A stretch of DNA of 61,044 bases from Bavariicoccus seileri WCC 4188 (GCF_000421665.1 NZ_ATXL01000007.1:1-61044), one strand, 5' to 3'; positions 38,273 to 50,977 are shown, counted from the stretch's first letter. Notes: generated by a model from the sequence alone, not told the origin. Numbers and translations: made by a program.

Positions 38273-38322
38273 GTTAATGTGCTAAAATGGTAACAAAGCT
38301 ACGATAGGAGGAATTTGTTACC

Positions 38323-39555
38323 GTGACTGAATTTAAAGATCTGCTTACAAAATATGCCCATTTGTTGATAGAAAAGGGGTTAAATGTCCAAACCGGTGAA
38401 ACGGTTGGGATAACGATAGCGAGTGATCAGTATGAACTTGGTCGTCTTCTAACTAAAGTTGCCTACGAAAGAGGGGCAGCTGAAGTAATTGTTTCTTATA
38501 CTGATGATGTGATTTCGCATCAAACCTTTTTATATGGTGAGAAAGAACGGGTGACACAACCTGCAACATATGAATTAGAAAAAATGCGCTACTTGCTCGA
38601 AAAAAGAGCAAGTCGTTTGAGTGTGGTTAGCAGTGATCCAGATGCTTTAAAAGGTGTTTCTCATGACGTTTTATCAGAAGCCATGAAGAACAGGGGCAAG
38701 GCATTCAAACCAATGAGTCAGGCTGTTCAAAGCAACGAGATCAGCTGGACAGTAGCGGCAGCCGCTGGAGAAAAATGGGCTCAAAAAGTGTTCCCAGATC
38801 TTCCAAGCGATCAAGCGGTTGATCGGTTGTGGCAAGAGATATTTAAAACATGCCGAATCTATACTGAAGATCCCATCAAGGCTTGGGATGAGCATGAACA
38901 TAACTTGGTCACAAAAGCTGATATATTGAATGACACACAGTTTGACGGATTACACTATGTCGCACCCGGTACTGATTTCAAAGTTGGCCTTCCAAAGAAC
39001 CATGTTTGGGAAGCTGCAGGGTCCACTAGTAGACAAGGCGTTCGCTTTATTGCCAATATGCCTACTGAAGAAGTGTTCACTGCACCAGATCATAGAAGAG
39101 CTGAGGGTTATATTTCAAGTACCCGTCCATTAAGTTATTCAGGTAACATTATCGAAGGTATGCACTTTACCTTTAAAGATGGCAAAGTTGTTGATGTAAC
39201 GGCAGACAAGGGTGAAGAAACAATCAGAAGACTTGTTTTTGAAACAAAAGGGGCAAACGGTCTAGGAGAAGTCGCTTTGGTAAGTGATCCATCTCCAATC
39301 TCTCAATCGGGTATCGTGTTCTTTAATACTTTATTTGATGAGAATGCCTCTAACCATTTAGCTCTAGGGTCTGCTTATGCAACAAGTGTAGTGGGCGGTG
39401 CAGATTTAACCGATGATGAACTAGAAGAAGTAGGCTTAAACCGATCGGATGCGCACGTCGATTTCATGGTGGGTTCAAGTAAAATGGATGTTTATGGTAT
39501 AACAAAAGATGGTAAAGAAGTCCCTATTTTCAAGCAAGGTGACTGGGCAATCTGA
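38323..39555 (+). CDS. pepS: M29 family aminopeptidase (PepS/AmpS)
   Basis: 410 residues. The start is GTG 38323, with AGGAGG upstream. M29 thermophilic aminopeptidase layout, with metal ligands expected in MPTEEVFTAPDHRRAEGYI, the ETKGANGLGEVALV segment, LALGSAY and HVDFMVGS. It is a cytoplasmic metal-dependent aminopeptidase of broad specificity (PepS prefers Arg and aromatic residues in streptococci). It lies 50 bases after the transporter operon and leads a five-gene run to 41878. Confidence 0.9.
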   Translation: MTEFKDLLTKYAHLLIEKGLNVQTGETVGITIASDQYELGRLLTKVAYERGAAEVIVSYTDDVISHQTFLYGEKERVTQPATYELEKMRYLLEKRASRLSVVSSDPDALKGVSHDVLSEAMKNRGKAFKPMSQAVQSNEISWTVAAAAGEKWAQKVFPDLPSDQAVDRLWQEIFKTCRIYTEDPIKAWDEHEHNLVTKADILNDTQFDGLHYVAPGTDFKVGLPKNHVWEAAGSTSRQGVRFIANMPTEEVFTAPDHRRAEGYISSTRPLSYSGNIIEGMHFTFKDGKVVDVTADKGEETIRRLVFETKGANGLGEVALVSDPSPISQSGIVFFNTLFDENASNHLALGSAYATSVVGGADLTDDELEEVGLNRSDAHVDFMVGSSKMDVYGITKDGKEVPIFKQGDWAI

Positions 39556-39577
39556 TAAAGGAGCTTTTGATATAACA

Positions 39578-39895
39578 ATGAAAAAGGATCCTAAAAAGCC
39601 AAAAGACCTTTTTAATCAGATGGAAAGTGATGTTTCAGAGCTACAAGCTAAACTAGCTAAAGAATTACGTCATAACAGTTGGTTATCGATAGCTTTGATC
39701 GTATTGTTCCTCTTTATGATCGTCTTTGTGGTGGGTGTATTGAATCAAGAACCTGCAGTTGATCCATCAAAGGGATCGACTAATATCATCTATACTGAAG
39801 AATTTCAAGAACTCAAAAAACAAGTAGAGACGCAAAAACAAGCTATTGAACGTCTACAAGAAGACATTGATGAATTAAAAGAGACGAAGGAGTAA
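39578..39895 (+). CDS. Single-pass membrane protein with C-terminal coiled coil
   Basis: 105 residues from ATG 39578 (AAAGGAG ~15 bases upstream; spacing is long). A Lys-rich N-terminus and a short helix precede one membrane segment (SWLSIALIVLFLFMIVFVVGVL, here ~41-62), then an outward linker and a heptad-rich C-terminus (LKKQVETQKQAIERLQEDIDELKE). This is the layout of small cell-envelope or division accessory proteins, but I recognise no family. It lies between pepS and the flavodoxin gene with short gaps. Confidence 0.7.
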   Translation: MKKDPKKPKDLFNQMESDVSELQAKLAKELRHNSWLSIALIVLFLFMIVFVVGVLNQEPAVDPSKGSTNIIYTEEFQELKKQVETQKQAIERLQEDIDELKETKE

Positions 39896-39901
39896 TATCT
39901 G

Positions 39902-40354
39902 ATGACAAATGCATTGATCGTTTATACCTCTTTGACCGGTAATACGGAAGAGATTGCTGATATCTTAGCAGAATCTTTAAAAGATTTAGGGGTAGATGTG
40001 ACGGTAAAAAATTGTATAGAAGCCGATCCAGCTGATTACTTGGATTATGATATTTGTTTAGTCGGAACCTATACTTATGGGACTGATGGTGACTTACCCG
40101 ATGAGATCGTTGATTTTTATGAGGATTTAGCAGATGAAGATCTATCTGGGAAAGTCTTTGGAGCCTTTGGGTCAGGGGACACTTTTTATGAAAAGTTTTG
40201 TCAATCAGCACTTGATTTTGATGAGCAATTTGAAAAAACAGGTGCAATCCGTGGGAGCAAACCAGTTCTAGTTGATCTTAATGCTGAGGAAGAAGATGTA
40301 CTAGCTATCGAAAAGTTTGCAAAGGAAGTTTTGACCAAAGCAGAGGAGTCTTAG
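39902..40354 (+). CDS. Flavodoxin
   Basis: 150 residues, short-chain flavodoxin. The FMN phosphate loop YTSLTGNTEEIAD is at residues ~8-20, the isoalloxazine-side loop is TYTYGTDGDLPDEI, and FGAFGSGDTFYEKFC follows. Highly acidic, as expected. It is a cytoplasmic one/two-electron carrier. GAAGGAG precedes the ATG. Electron partner unknown; the RnfCD pair is 22 kb away, so any link is speculative. Confidence 0.93.
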   Translation: MTNALIVYTSLTGNTEEIADILAESLKDLGVDVTVKNCIEADPADYLDYDICLVGTYTYGTDGDLPDEIVDFYEDLADEDLSGKVFGAFGSGDTFYEKFCQSALDFDEQFEKTGAIRGSKPVLVDLNAEEEDVLAIEKFAKEVLTKAEES

Positions 40355-40358
40355 TGTT

Positions 40359-41210
40359 ATGGTAATAGAACCAAAACAAGAAGAGTTATTGCTAAAACTA
40401 CATAGAATCTCAAGCCAGGTCAAAAAACAAGAGCAGCGGATAGAACAATGCGAACAAGCTTACCGGAGTGCACGCGCTAATGCCAAGCGGGAGAAAGCTG
40501 ATATTAGGCGGCTAAAACAATCGACGGTGCTATCTTTTGTGACAAAACGGTTTGGGAGTTATCACTATCATCTGACAAAGCAGACTGAAGAATACAAAGA
40601 AGCAGCTGCTAAAACGGCGCATTTGAAGCAGAAACTTCATCGACTTCAAGCAGAGTATCGCAATTTGTCGAAAGAACAGGTAGAATTAGAGCAAGACTAT
40701 CAAGAGATTCGTGATGAGTTGGCTTTGGCAACGATTGGTCAAACGGAGAATTTTTTGAATGATGCTGCATTAGACCCTAAAGAACGTGATGTGTTGAAAG
40801 ATATCTATGAAGCATTAAGAATGGGAGATATCGTATACGACGAGTTACTTCAAATGATTGATTATTTGATGGGGTTGAGACGACAACACAAATTCATATT
40901 GGCAAATCGTTATACCAAAAACAGCAGTACATACGAGGAACTCGGTCAAAGCATCAAACCTTTGAAAGAACATTTGTTGTTATTTGACCAGGAATTGAAT
41001 GATTTTGACCAGTTATCAATTTTAGTGACTGATCATCATGGTGCTGAGGAAATTTCTGAGGCAGTGAATGATGTTGAACAATTGATAATCAATAAGGCTA
41101 GTGTAGAGGACATTTATGAGCAACTACATGAGGTTCAAAGTAGAGTACACCGTATTTTACTAGACCTTGAGACACAAAAGAACAACATGGAATTAGCGTT
41201 GATGCGCTAG
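40359..41210 (+). CDS. Coiled-coil protein of unknown function
   Basis: 283 residues, no signal or membrane segment. Residues ~5-125 are a strong coiled coil (IEQCEQAYRSARANAKREKADIRRLKQ, then TAHLKQKLHRLQAEYRNLSKEQVELEQDY) with a break at LSFVTKRFGSYHYHL. The C-terminal ~150 residues are a separate helical domain. AGAGGAG precedes the ATG. It sits four bases after the flavodoxin gene and ~23 before the hemolysin-III gene, so is co-transcribed. I do not recognise it. Confidence 0.7.
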   Translation: MVIEPKQEELLLKLHRISSQVKKQEQRIEQCEQAYRSARANAKREKADIRRLKQSTVLSFVTKRFGSYHYHLTKQTEEYKEAAAKTAHLKQKLHRLQAEYRNLSKEQVELEQDYQEIRDELALATIGQTENFLNDAALDPKERDVLKDIYEALRMGDIVYDELLQMIDYLMGLRRQHKFILANRYTKNSSTYEELGQSIKPLKEHLLLFDQELNDFDQLSILVTDHHGAEEISEAVNDVEQLIINKASVEDIYEQLHEVQSRVHRILLDLETQKNNMELALMR

Positions 41211-41233
41211 GTAAGGACCTGAGGGGGATTAAG

Positions 41234-41878
41234 GTGGAGAATAAGAGTACGATCAGAAAAATGGATATCATAACAGAGGTACTAAATGCTAGTACTCATG
41301 GTATTGGCGTGATATTAGGTATCGTTGGGCTTGTTTTATTAATTTATAAAAACGTCGTTTCGGGATCTTCGAATTATTTGGTCGCTAATATTATTTTTGG
41401 GGTTTGCTTTATAGCATTGTTTCTTTTTTCAACACTGTATCACTCATTGAGCTTTACGAGAGCACGGAAAGTGATGAGACGATTTGATCATAGTGCGATT
41501 TTTTTGATGATAGCAGGGTCTTATACACCATATTGTCTGATTAGTTTGAATACTGATGCTTCAAGATGGTTTTTGGTGGGTATTTGGACACTAGCGATTG
41601 TTGGAATCGTGATCAAGAATTTTATTATGAATGCTCCTGCTTGGGTATCGGCTGCCATTTACTTGGTAATGGGGTGGATGTCAGTGATTATGCTACATTC
41701 ATTGACGCAGTCTATTGCGACCTTGCCGATCATTCTGCTGATTGCAGGTGGTGTGACTTATAGCGTAGGAACGATTTTCTACTGTATGAAAAAATGGCCA
41801 ATGATGCATGTTATTTGGCATTTATTTGTCTTAGCTGGCGCAGTTTTGATTTATATCTCGATATATACTATTCAATAA
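41234..41878 (+). CDS. Hemolysin III / PAQR family membrane protein
   Basis: 214 residues. The start is GTG 41234 with GAGGGGG upstream; ATG 41261 is an alternative. Seven membrane helices with family motifs EVLNASTHGIGVILG, LFSTLYHSLSF, FDHSAIFLMIAGSYTPY and MHVIWHLFVLAGAVLIY. The conserved Ser, His and Asp residues of the zinc site are present. Bacterial members are YqfA/TrhA-like and may influence membrane lipid homeostasis; haemolysis is not implied. The structured repeat (copy B) begins two bases after the stop. Confidence 0.9.
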   Translation: MENKSTIRKMDIITEVLNASTHGIGVILGIVGLVLLIYKNVVSGSSNYLVANIIFGVCFIALFLFSTLYHSLSFTRARKVMRRFDHSAIFLMIAGSYTPYCLISLNTDASRWFLVGIWTLAIVGIVIKNFIMNAPAWVSAAIYLVMGWMSVIMLHSLTQSIATLPIILLIAGGVTYSVGTIFYCMKKWPMMHVIWHLFVLAGAVLIYISIYTIQ

Positions 41879-41880
41879 AA

Positions 41881-42026
41881 GGGTTGTTCGCTAAGCGGTT
41901 AACTTCGAGCCATAAGGAGTTCTATCTGAAAATAAGTTCTTAAATTTTCAAGATAGAAGGACTTATGGATGAAGAAGTTGCTTAGCGAACACCGACTATA
42001 GGGTTGTTCGCTAAGCGGTTAACTTC
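41881..42026 (+). repeat. Structured direct-repeat element, copy B
   Basis: Bases 41881-41906 and 42001-42026 are identical (period 120). Between them, 41974-41991 is the reverse complement of the repeat core 41885-41906 except for a 4-base GGTT bulge. CCATAAG/CTTATGG forms an inner stem and TTCTATCT-GAAAAT/ATTTTC-AAGATAGAA a terminal hairpin. Copy A shares the inner stem, the ATGGATGAA word, the bulge and the spacing, but its outer stem has different bases that still pair. It starts two bases after the hemolysin-III stop in the same orientation. A separate terminator follows. Confidence 0.85.
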
Positions 42027-42031
42027 AAGAA

Positions 42032-42068
42032 AAAAGGATATATCTCATCGTAGAGGTATATCCTTTTT
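42032..42068 (+). terminator. Terminator after structured repeat B
   Basis: AAAAAGGATATAT/GTATATCCTTTTTTT around a TCATCGTAGAG loop. It ends the pepS-to-hemolysin-III run. Confidence 0.9.
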
Positions 42069-42223
42069 TTATCCTACGAATTATACTACAAGACACTAAT
42101 TAAGTGCACACTAAATAAACCAAAAACCGTATTTATTAGTAGCATAATAAGAATGTGAAAAACTAGTAATCGCTTTTTTATATGTGTATGGTTATGGTTT
42201 AATTAATAGTGGGGAGTGATTAT

Positions 42224-42961
42224 ATGTCTTTTTTTGGAAAACTAGATTTCAATGAATTATCTGAAGTCGATAGATCTATATACCATTATATGTCAAGTAA
42301 TAGCGATAAAATCCCTTTTATGAGGGTTAGAGATATAGCTAATGAATCTCATACTTCAGCTTCATCTGTTATGAGATTTATCCGAAAACTAGGATATAGT
42401 AGTTTTACCGAGTTTCGTGCAGAGTTTAAAAGCGAATCCTATGGAAACAACATTAGCAAGTTTGACAGAAGACAATTACTTGATTTGAATAATTATGCTA
42501 CTGATATAAAAGTTAGAATTAGACAGATAGCAGAGAAAATTATAACCTGTGAAAACATTATATTTTTTGGAATTGGTGCTTCTGGATCAGTTTGCGAATA
42601 TGCAGCACGAAGGTTTGCAAGTTTGGGATTCAACAGTTTTGCGTTAACGGACCCTACTTTTCCCCTTCATTCAAAATTGAAAAATACATCGGAAAATGTC
42701 ATCGTTACTTTATCAGTAACAGGTAATACTACTGAGTTAGTCGAAATTATCAATGGTTTTAGAAATGAAACGGATTATACTACTGTAGTAATAACTAGCA
42801 ATATTAACAGTTCTCTGTCATCAATGTCGAACTATATTTTGAGTTACAACGTAGAAGTCCGAAGATTGAATCATCATGAAGATATGACAAGTCAGATACC
42901 ATGTATAAACTTGATCGAAATGTTAGCGGATGAAGTGTATAATGTTGTTGGAATAATATAA
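42224..42961 (+). CDS. MurR/RpiR family regulator of the beta-glucoside island
   Basis: 245 residues from ATG 42224 with GGGGAG upstream. N-terminal RpiR helix-turn-helix (MRVRDIANESHTSASSVMRFIRKLGYSSFTEFRAEF) and C-terminal SIS domain (IIFFGIGASGSVCEYAARRFASLGF, IVTLSVTGNTTELVEII). It precedes and is codirectional with the GH1-GH3-ABC genes, separated by a terminator, so likely controls their promoter. A second RpiR-GH1 pair is at 139-3065. Confidence 0.9.
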   Translation: MSFFGKLDFNELSEVDRSIYHYMSSNSDKIPFMRVRDIANESHTSASSVMRFIRKLGYSSFTEFRAEFKSESYGNNISKFDRRQLLDLNNYATDIKVRIRQIAEKIITCENIIFFGIGASGSVCEYAARRFASLGFNSFALTDPTFPLHSKLKNTSENVIVTLSVTGNTTELVEIINGFRNETDYTTVVITSNINSSLSSMSNYILSYNVEVRRLNHHEDMTSQIPCINLIEMLADEVYNVVGII

Positions 42962-43000
42962 GTTAATTAAGTAGTCTTCTTATTAGGATATACACTCAAC

Positions 43001-43044
43001 AAAACACCAGAATGGTACAATGTGTGCCATTCTGGTGTTTTTTT
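43001..43044 (+). terminator. Terminator after rpiR
   Basis: AACACCAGAATGG pairs with CCATTCTGGTGTT, followed by T7. Confidence 0.92.
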
Positions 43045-43088
43045 CTTTTTCGTGAAACCGCAACCATAAATAGGTCGATATATGTAAA

Positions 43089-43102
43089 TGTAAGCGGTTG
43101 TA
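43089..43102. promoter_or_regulatory. cre-like site upstream of the GH1 gene
   Basis: TGTAAGCGGTTGTA fits the CcpA cre pattern with about one deviation. It lies 35 bases before the GH1 start, where CcpA or the RpiR protein could act. Confidence 0.5.
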
Positions 43103-43133
43103 ATATATACTTGTTTTGTCAAGAAAGAGGTGA

Positions 43134-46695
<3,562 letters not shown>

Positions 46696-46716
46696 TATTG
46701 GAAAGGGGGGATGGAG

Positions 46717-47664
46717 ATGCATACCACAGATGTTAATGAGGTAGAACAAGATAAAAAAAGAAAGTTTATAAATAAACTGAAAAAACAAAGTATATACCAG
46801 TTAATGGTTCTTCCAGGCGTTATTTTGATGATTGTTTTTAATTTTTTGCCTATGTACGGGATCATTATAGCTTTTAAGGACTATTCTGTTTTGGGTTCAA
46901 TTGCTGAAGCAGATTGGGTAGGCCTCGAGTATTTTAGAGAATTTTTTGGAGATTCTACATTTTGGAATGTTATGAAAAATACATTTGGAATTAGCTTTTT
47001 TAAACTTTTAGTAGGCTTCCCTGCTGCAATAATTATTGCTGTCATGATACACGAATTACTTAATGCGAAACTAAAAAAAGTAGTTCAGACTGTATCCTAT
47101 TTGCCTCACTTCTTATCATGGGTAATCCTCGGAGGAATGTTTATTACTTGGCTCTCTGATGCAGGGTTAGTAAACAATATTCTAATGGACATTGGGATGA
47201 TTGATAAGCCTATAAGGTTTCTAACCGACCCTAATAAGTATTGGACGATCGCTGTACTTTCTGATGTTTGGAAAGAAGTTGGTTGGAATACAATTTTATA
47301 CATAGCTGCAATGACAGGTATTAATCCTGCCCTATATGAGGCAGCCAAGATAGATGGAGCAACTAAGATTGAACAGATAATACATATTACTATACCTTCG
47401 ATTAGGCATATTATAGCTTTGACATTTGTTTTATCGGTTGGAGGATTGTTAGGATCTAATCTGGATCAAACACTAGTTCTCCAAAATCCGGTTAATTATC
47501 AGACCAGTGAAGTCATTAATTCATATGTTTATAAGATGGGTATTCAACAAGGCGATTTTTCTTATGCGACGGCCGTAGGATTGTTTATATCGGTTGTATC
47601 TCTAGTATTGGTAGTTGGTAGTCATCTTGTTACTAAGACAATAAGCGATGAGTCGGTTTTTTAG
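46717..47664 (+). CDS. Sugar ABC permease, LplB-like
   Basis: 315 residues from ATG 46717; the ATG at 46711 directly abuts the G-rich site and is less likely. Six membrane helices. The segment VLPGVILMIVFNFLPMYGIIIAFKDYS is diagnostic of LplB/YtcP-system permeases for oligosaccharides. The EAA loop is YEAAKIDGATKIEQIIHITIPS. It pairs with the next permease; no ATPase gene is in the operon, so a shared MsmX-type ATPase is expected elsewhere. Confidence 0.92.
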   Translation: MHTTDVNEVEQDKKRKFINKLKKQSIYQLMVLPGVILMIVFNFLPMYGIIIAFKDYSVLGSIAEADWVGLEYFREFFGDSTFWNVMKNTFGISFFKLLVGFPAAIIIAVMIHELLNAKLKKVVQTVSYLPHFLSWVILGGMFITWLSDAGLVNNILMDIGMIDKPIRFLTDPNKYWTIAVLSDVWKEVGWNTILYIAAMTGINPALYEAAKIDGATKIEQIIHITIPSIRHIIALTFVLSVGGLLGSNLDQTLVLQNPVNYQTSEVINSYVYKMGIQQGDFSYATAVGLFISVVSLVLVVGSHLVTKTISDESVF

Positions 47665-47678
47665 GAAGGAGGGTACAA

Positions 47679-48551
47679 ATGAGGAATCTATCGAAAGATG
47701 AAAAAGTCTTTAACGTAATCAATGTAATTTTCATGGTGTTTTTTGTTAGCATCATTGCCCTCCCACTCTGGAATATCATTGCATTATCATTTAATGATGC
47801 AACAGATGCTATAAGAGGAGGCATCTACTTTTGGCCACGAAAATTTTCACTCGAAAGTTATTTAACTGTATTTGAAGATAGTGCAATCTACAGGGCATTT
47901 GTAATATCTGTTTTAAAAACTGTTATTGGTGTCTGTCTACATACATTTGTGACGGCTATTGTTGCATATGGAATATCAAGAAAAGATTTAATTGGGCGTA
48001 ATTTTTATATGAGAATGGGTATTATGACCATGTTTGTTAGTGGTGGAATGATACCTACCTTCTTGATTTTTAAGCAATTAGGACTTCTTAATAATTTTAT
48101 GGTTTATATATTGCCAGTTTTATTTTCGTTTTACGACATGGTAATCATGATGAATTTTTTTAGAAGCATTCCATACTCTTTAGAAGAATCAGCAATGATG
48201 GATGGTGCAAATCCGCTAACGGTATTTATTAAGATTGTTCTTCCATTATCACTTCCAGTTATAGCAACTATTGCATTATTTCATGGAGTATTTCAATGGA
48301 ACGACTACATGACAGCAAATATCTATGTTGATGACAGAACATTATATCCACTACAAATGTTACTTTTTAGAATCGTTTCGGAAAATTTATCGCCCGCAGT
48401 AGCAACCGGAACGAATGTTGTTCGTAGCACAACTTCTCAATCACTTCAATTAGCCACCATGGTTGTTACTACTGTTCCTGTGGTTATAATTTACCCATTC
48501 TTGCAAAAATATTTCATTCAAGGGATGACACTAGGATCTGTAAAAGAATAG
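47679..48551 (+). CDS. Sugar ABC permease, YtcP-like
   Basis: 290 residues, six membrane helices. GGIYFWPRKFSLESYLTVFED and MTMFVSGGMIPTFLIFKQLGLLNNF are typical of the YtcP/LplC partner. The EAA loop is LEESAMMDGANPLTVFIKIVLPLS. AGGAAGGAGG precedes the ATG, 15 bases after the first permease. Confidence 0.92.
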   Translation: MRNLSKDEKVFNVINVIFMVFFVSIIALPLWNIIALSFNDATDAIRGGIYFWPRKFSLESYLTVFEDSAIYRAFVISVLKTVIGVCLHTFVTAIVAYGISRKDLIGRNFYMRMGIMTMFVSGGMIPTFLIFKQLGLLNNFMVYILPVLFSFYDMVIMMNFFRSIPYSLEESAMMDGANPLTVFIKIVLPLSLPVIATIALFHGVFQWNDYMTANIYVDDRTLYPLQMLLFRIVSENLSPAVATGTNVVRSTTSQSLQLATMVVTTVPVVIIYPFLQKYFIQGMTLGSVKE

Positions 48552-48563
48552 AAGGAGGAAATT

Positions 48564-50207
48564 ATGGTAAATAAATCTTTAATTAAAAAGTTTGGTATAG
48601 TAGCTATGTTTGGTGCTCTGTTGACTGGGTGCGGAGGAAAAGGAGATGCTTCAAAAGGCGAGAAAGCAACAGAAAATCTTCCAGAATCACGTGTAGAAAT
48701 AGATGAATCAACTCCAAGTTGGGAAAAAGACACTGACCATTCTGCAAAATTAACATGGTATGTAAACTTCGATTGGTACGCTCAGCCAGGATGGGCTAAG
48801 GACACTGTTACAAAGAAAATCAAAGATGATATGAATATTGATGTTGAATTTGTATCTGGAAACGACGAGAAACTAAATACAATGTTAGCAGGTGGAGATT
48901 TACCTGATTTAATGACATTTGATAAAAATTTAGCGGTTGCCCAAGATGCGAAAAAGTTTGCTTTGCCTTTGAATATTCTATCAGAAAAATATGACCCTTA
49001 TTTCTTGGCCGAAGCTGCAAAACCAGAGACAGTGAAATGGTATACAGAAGAGGACGGCAATATATACGGGTATCCTAGCTTCTCAACTACAAAAAAAGAC
49101 TATGATGAGGGAAATGTACAAGGAGATCAGGTCTTTATTGTTAGAAAAGATATATATGAAGCTATCGGTAGTCCAGATATGACAACACCTGAAGGCTTTT
49201 TGAAGGCTTTAAACGATGCAAAAGAGCATAGTCCTAATGCTGATGATGGTGCTGAATTAGTTCCTTTTGCAGCAACTGCTTTAGATATAGCCAATGGTGG
49301 GGATGGTGCATTTGGGGGGACGTTACAAGATTTTCTTAATTTAGACCCTTCAATTGATGGAGAGTTTAATGATCGTGATAGCGATGAAGAGTATATTACG
49401 TGGTTAAACACTTTCAGAGAAGCTTACAATGACGGTTTAATGACAAACGATCAATTTTCGGATAACGACAACACCATGAAGGAAAAACTATCTCAAGGCA
49501 AGTATTTTGCCTATCTTCATACAAATACGAAAGGGCTGAACGAGTTCATGTCAGATAATAATGCTCGTAATCCCGAAGAAACATATATCGCCGTTGATGG
49601 TCCCAAAAATAGCAATGGCGATAGATCAACATTTACTGGTGGGAATATAGGGGGATGGACACAAACGTTTATAACTACTTCCACTAAAGAACCACAGAAA
49701 GCGATGGAGTTATTGACTTACCTAGCAAGTAATTACGGAACTATGGTTACTACGTTTGGTGTCGAGGGAGAAACCTATAATATTGTAGATGGCAAAGTAC
49801 AATACTCAGAAGAAACTGAAGCTTTAAGAAATTCAGATATAGCAAAATTCGACAAAGAAGTAGGTTTAGGATCTTATTGGTTTGTTGGAAATGATAACTA
49901 CGCAATCCAAATGGGGCAACAACCTGCTACTTCAATCAGACAAATGGTAGAGTGGGTAAGTGATAAACTAGAACCACGATTTGAAATTGAAGATATTGAT
50001 CCAAAGGACGGCCGCGCTGCTCGTAATTTAACGAAACTTAATACAGAAAGAGTACAAGCTCTTGTAGTATTCATACAATCTCCTAATGAACAAGAGGGTA
50101 AAGAAGTTTGGCAAAACTACTTAGACAATCGTCAAAATAATGGTTGGGATGATATCATCAAGTACAGAAATGAAAAAATAGCCGATAATATATCAAAATT
50201 GGAATAG
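48564..50207 (+). CDS. Extracellular solute-binding lipoprotein, LplA-like
   Basis: 547 residues, the large class used with LplB/YtcP permeases. Lipoprotein signal with lipobox LLTG-C at Cys23, so anchored outside the membrane. The mature protein has a family-1 binding fold (LTWYVNFDWYAQPGW, TMLAGGDLPDLMTF, GYPSF). It captures oligosaccharides, here probably beta-glucosides. GAAGGAGG precedes the ATG. No ATPase gene follows. Confidence 0.93.
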   Translation: MVNKSLIKKFGIVAMFGALLTGCGGKGDASKGEKATENLPESRVEIDESTPSWEKDTDHSAKLTWYVNFDWYAQPGWAKDTVTKKIKDDMNIDVEFVSGNDEKLNTMLAGGDLPDLMTFDKNLAVAQDAKKFALPLNILSEKYDPYFLAEAAKPETVKWYTEEDGNIYGYPSFSTTKKDYDEGNVQGDQVFIVRKDIYEAIGSPDMTTPEGFLKALNDAKEHSPNADDGAELVPFAATALDIANGGDGAFGGTLQDFLNLDPSIDGEFNDRDSDEEYITWLNTFREAYNDGLMTNDQFSDNDNTMKEKLSQGKYFAYLHTNTKGLNEFMSDNNARNPEETYIAVDGPKNSNGDRSTFTGGNIGGWTQTFITTSTKEPQKAMELLTYLASNYGTMVTTFGVEGETYNIVDGKVQYSEETEALRNSDIAKFDKEVGLGSYWFVGNDNYAIQMGQQPATSIRQMVEWVSDKLEPRFEIEDIDPKDGRAARNLTKLNTERVQALVVFIQSPNEQEGKEVWQNYLDNRQNNGWDDIIKYRNEKIADNISKLE

Positions 50208-50230
50208 AAATCTAAAAAAGGATGGAAATA

Positions 50231-50818
50231 ATGTTCTCAATTGATGGAAAGTTGTATGAATTTTGTAATCGAATGGTCATGCTTTTTATACTCAATCTGT
50301 TAATAGTTTTAACAAGTCTACCAATTATAACTATTGGGGCATCATTATTAGCGGCTTTTGAGTGTCAAAATAAGCAATTAGATTATAAAAATTTGATAGT
50401 ATATTATATTCATGCTGTTAAGTCTAATATCGTCCGTTCTCTACCTTTCTTAACTTTTAATATATTTTCATTCTTGTTCTATCAAAGTACAATCCATTCG
50501 GAATTTACTACAAATGGAATTAAGTTTATTTCTTTTCTGTTTAATCTGTTCTTGGTTACGTATAATATCAATTTGTATATCATGGCAAGTGAAATAAAGA
50601 ATGGGAGTGCTTATAGAATTTTTACTGATACATTTCCGTTTACAATAGTTACTGCTGTTAGAACAGGGGTACTCTTATTATTGGTCACGGTTGTCATTAA
50701 GCTGAATTTTCAATTACTATATATACTAATATCTCTTTTCGGATTGAGTGGATTCTTAATGCTTTATCGAAAAGTAATTAATCGAAAAATTCAATTAAGT
50801 AATAAAATAGAGAGTTAA
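50231..50818 (+). CDS. DUF624 (YesL-like) membrane protein
   Basis: 195 residues from ATG 50231 (MFSIDGKLYEFCNRM, the usual family start; ATG 50222 is also in frame). Four to five membrane helices, with LIVLTSLPIITIGAS near the N-terminus. YesL-type proteins are found next to LplABC-like ABC sugar transporters, and their role is unknown. It is the last gene of the island. Confidence 0.88.
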   Translation: MFSIDGKLYEFCNRMVMLFILNLLIVLTSLPIITIGASLLAAFECQNKQLDYKNLIVYYIHAVKSNIVRSLPFLTFNIFSFLFYQSTIHSEFTTNGIKFISFLFNLFLVTYNINLYIMASEIKNGSAYRIFTDTFPFTIVTAVRTGVLLLLVTVVIKLNFQLLYILISLFGLSGFLMLYRKVINRKIQLSNKIES

Positions 50819-50827
50819 AATACAAAC

Positions 50828-50859
50828 AAACCCCAGAAGGATTAGCCCTCTGGGGTTTA
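50828..50859 (+). terminator. Hairpin at the end of the beta-glucoside operon
   Basis: AAACCCCAGA pairs with TCTGGGGTTT. The T tail is short, so termination may be partial. Confidence 0.75.
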
Positions 50860-50977
50860 GTGTATATGCCTTAAGAATTTGTGTTCGCTATTAAGATAAT
50901 CAAGCTCTTTGATTTTAAGAAAAACTACCCCAAGAACGACCTCAGTTTTTAAACACTCCTTAAACAACCTCTGTTAT

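Noticed and set aside
41881-42026. Structured repeat considered as an integron attC site or a transposon end
   Set aside because: The GTTRRRY/RYYYAAC core boxes are not in the right places, and no integrase, transposase or target duplication could be recognised near either copy.
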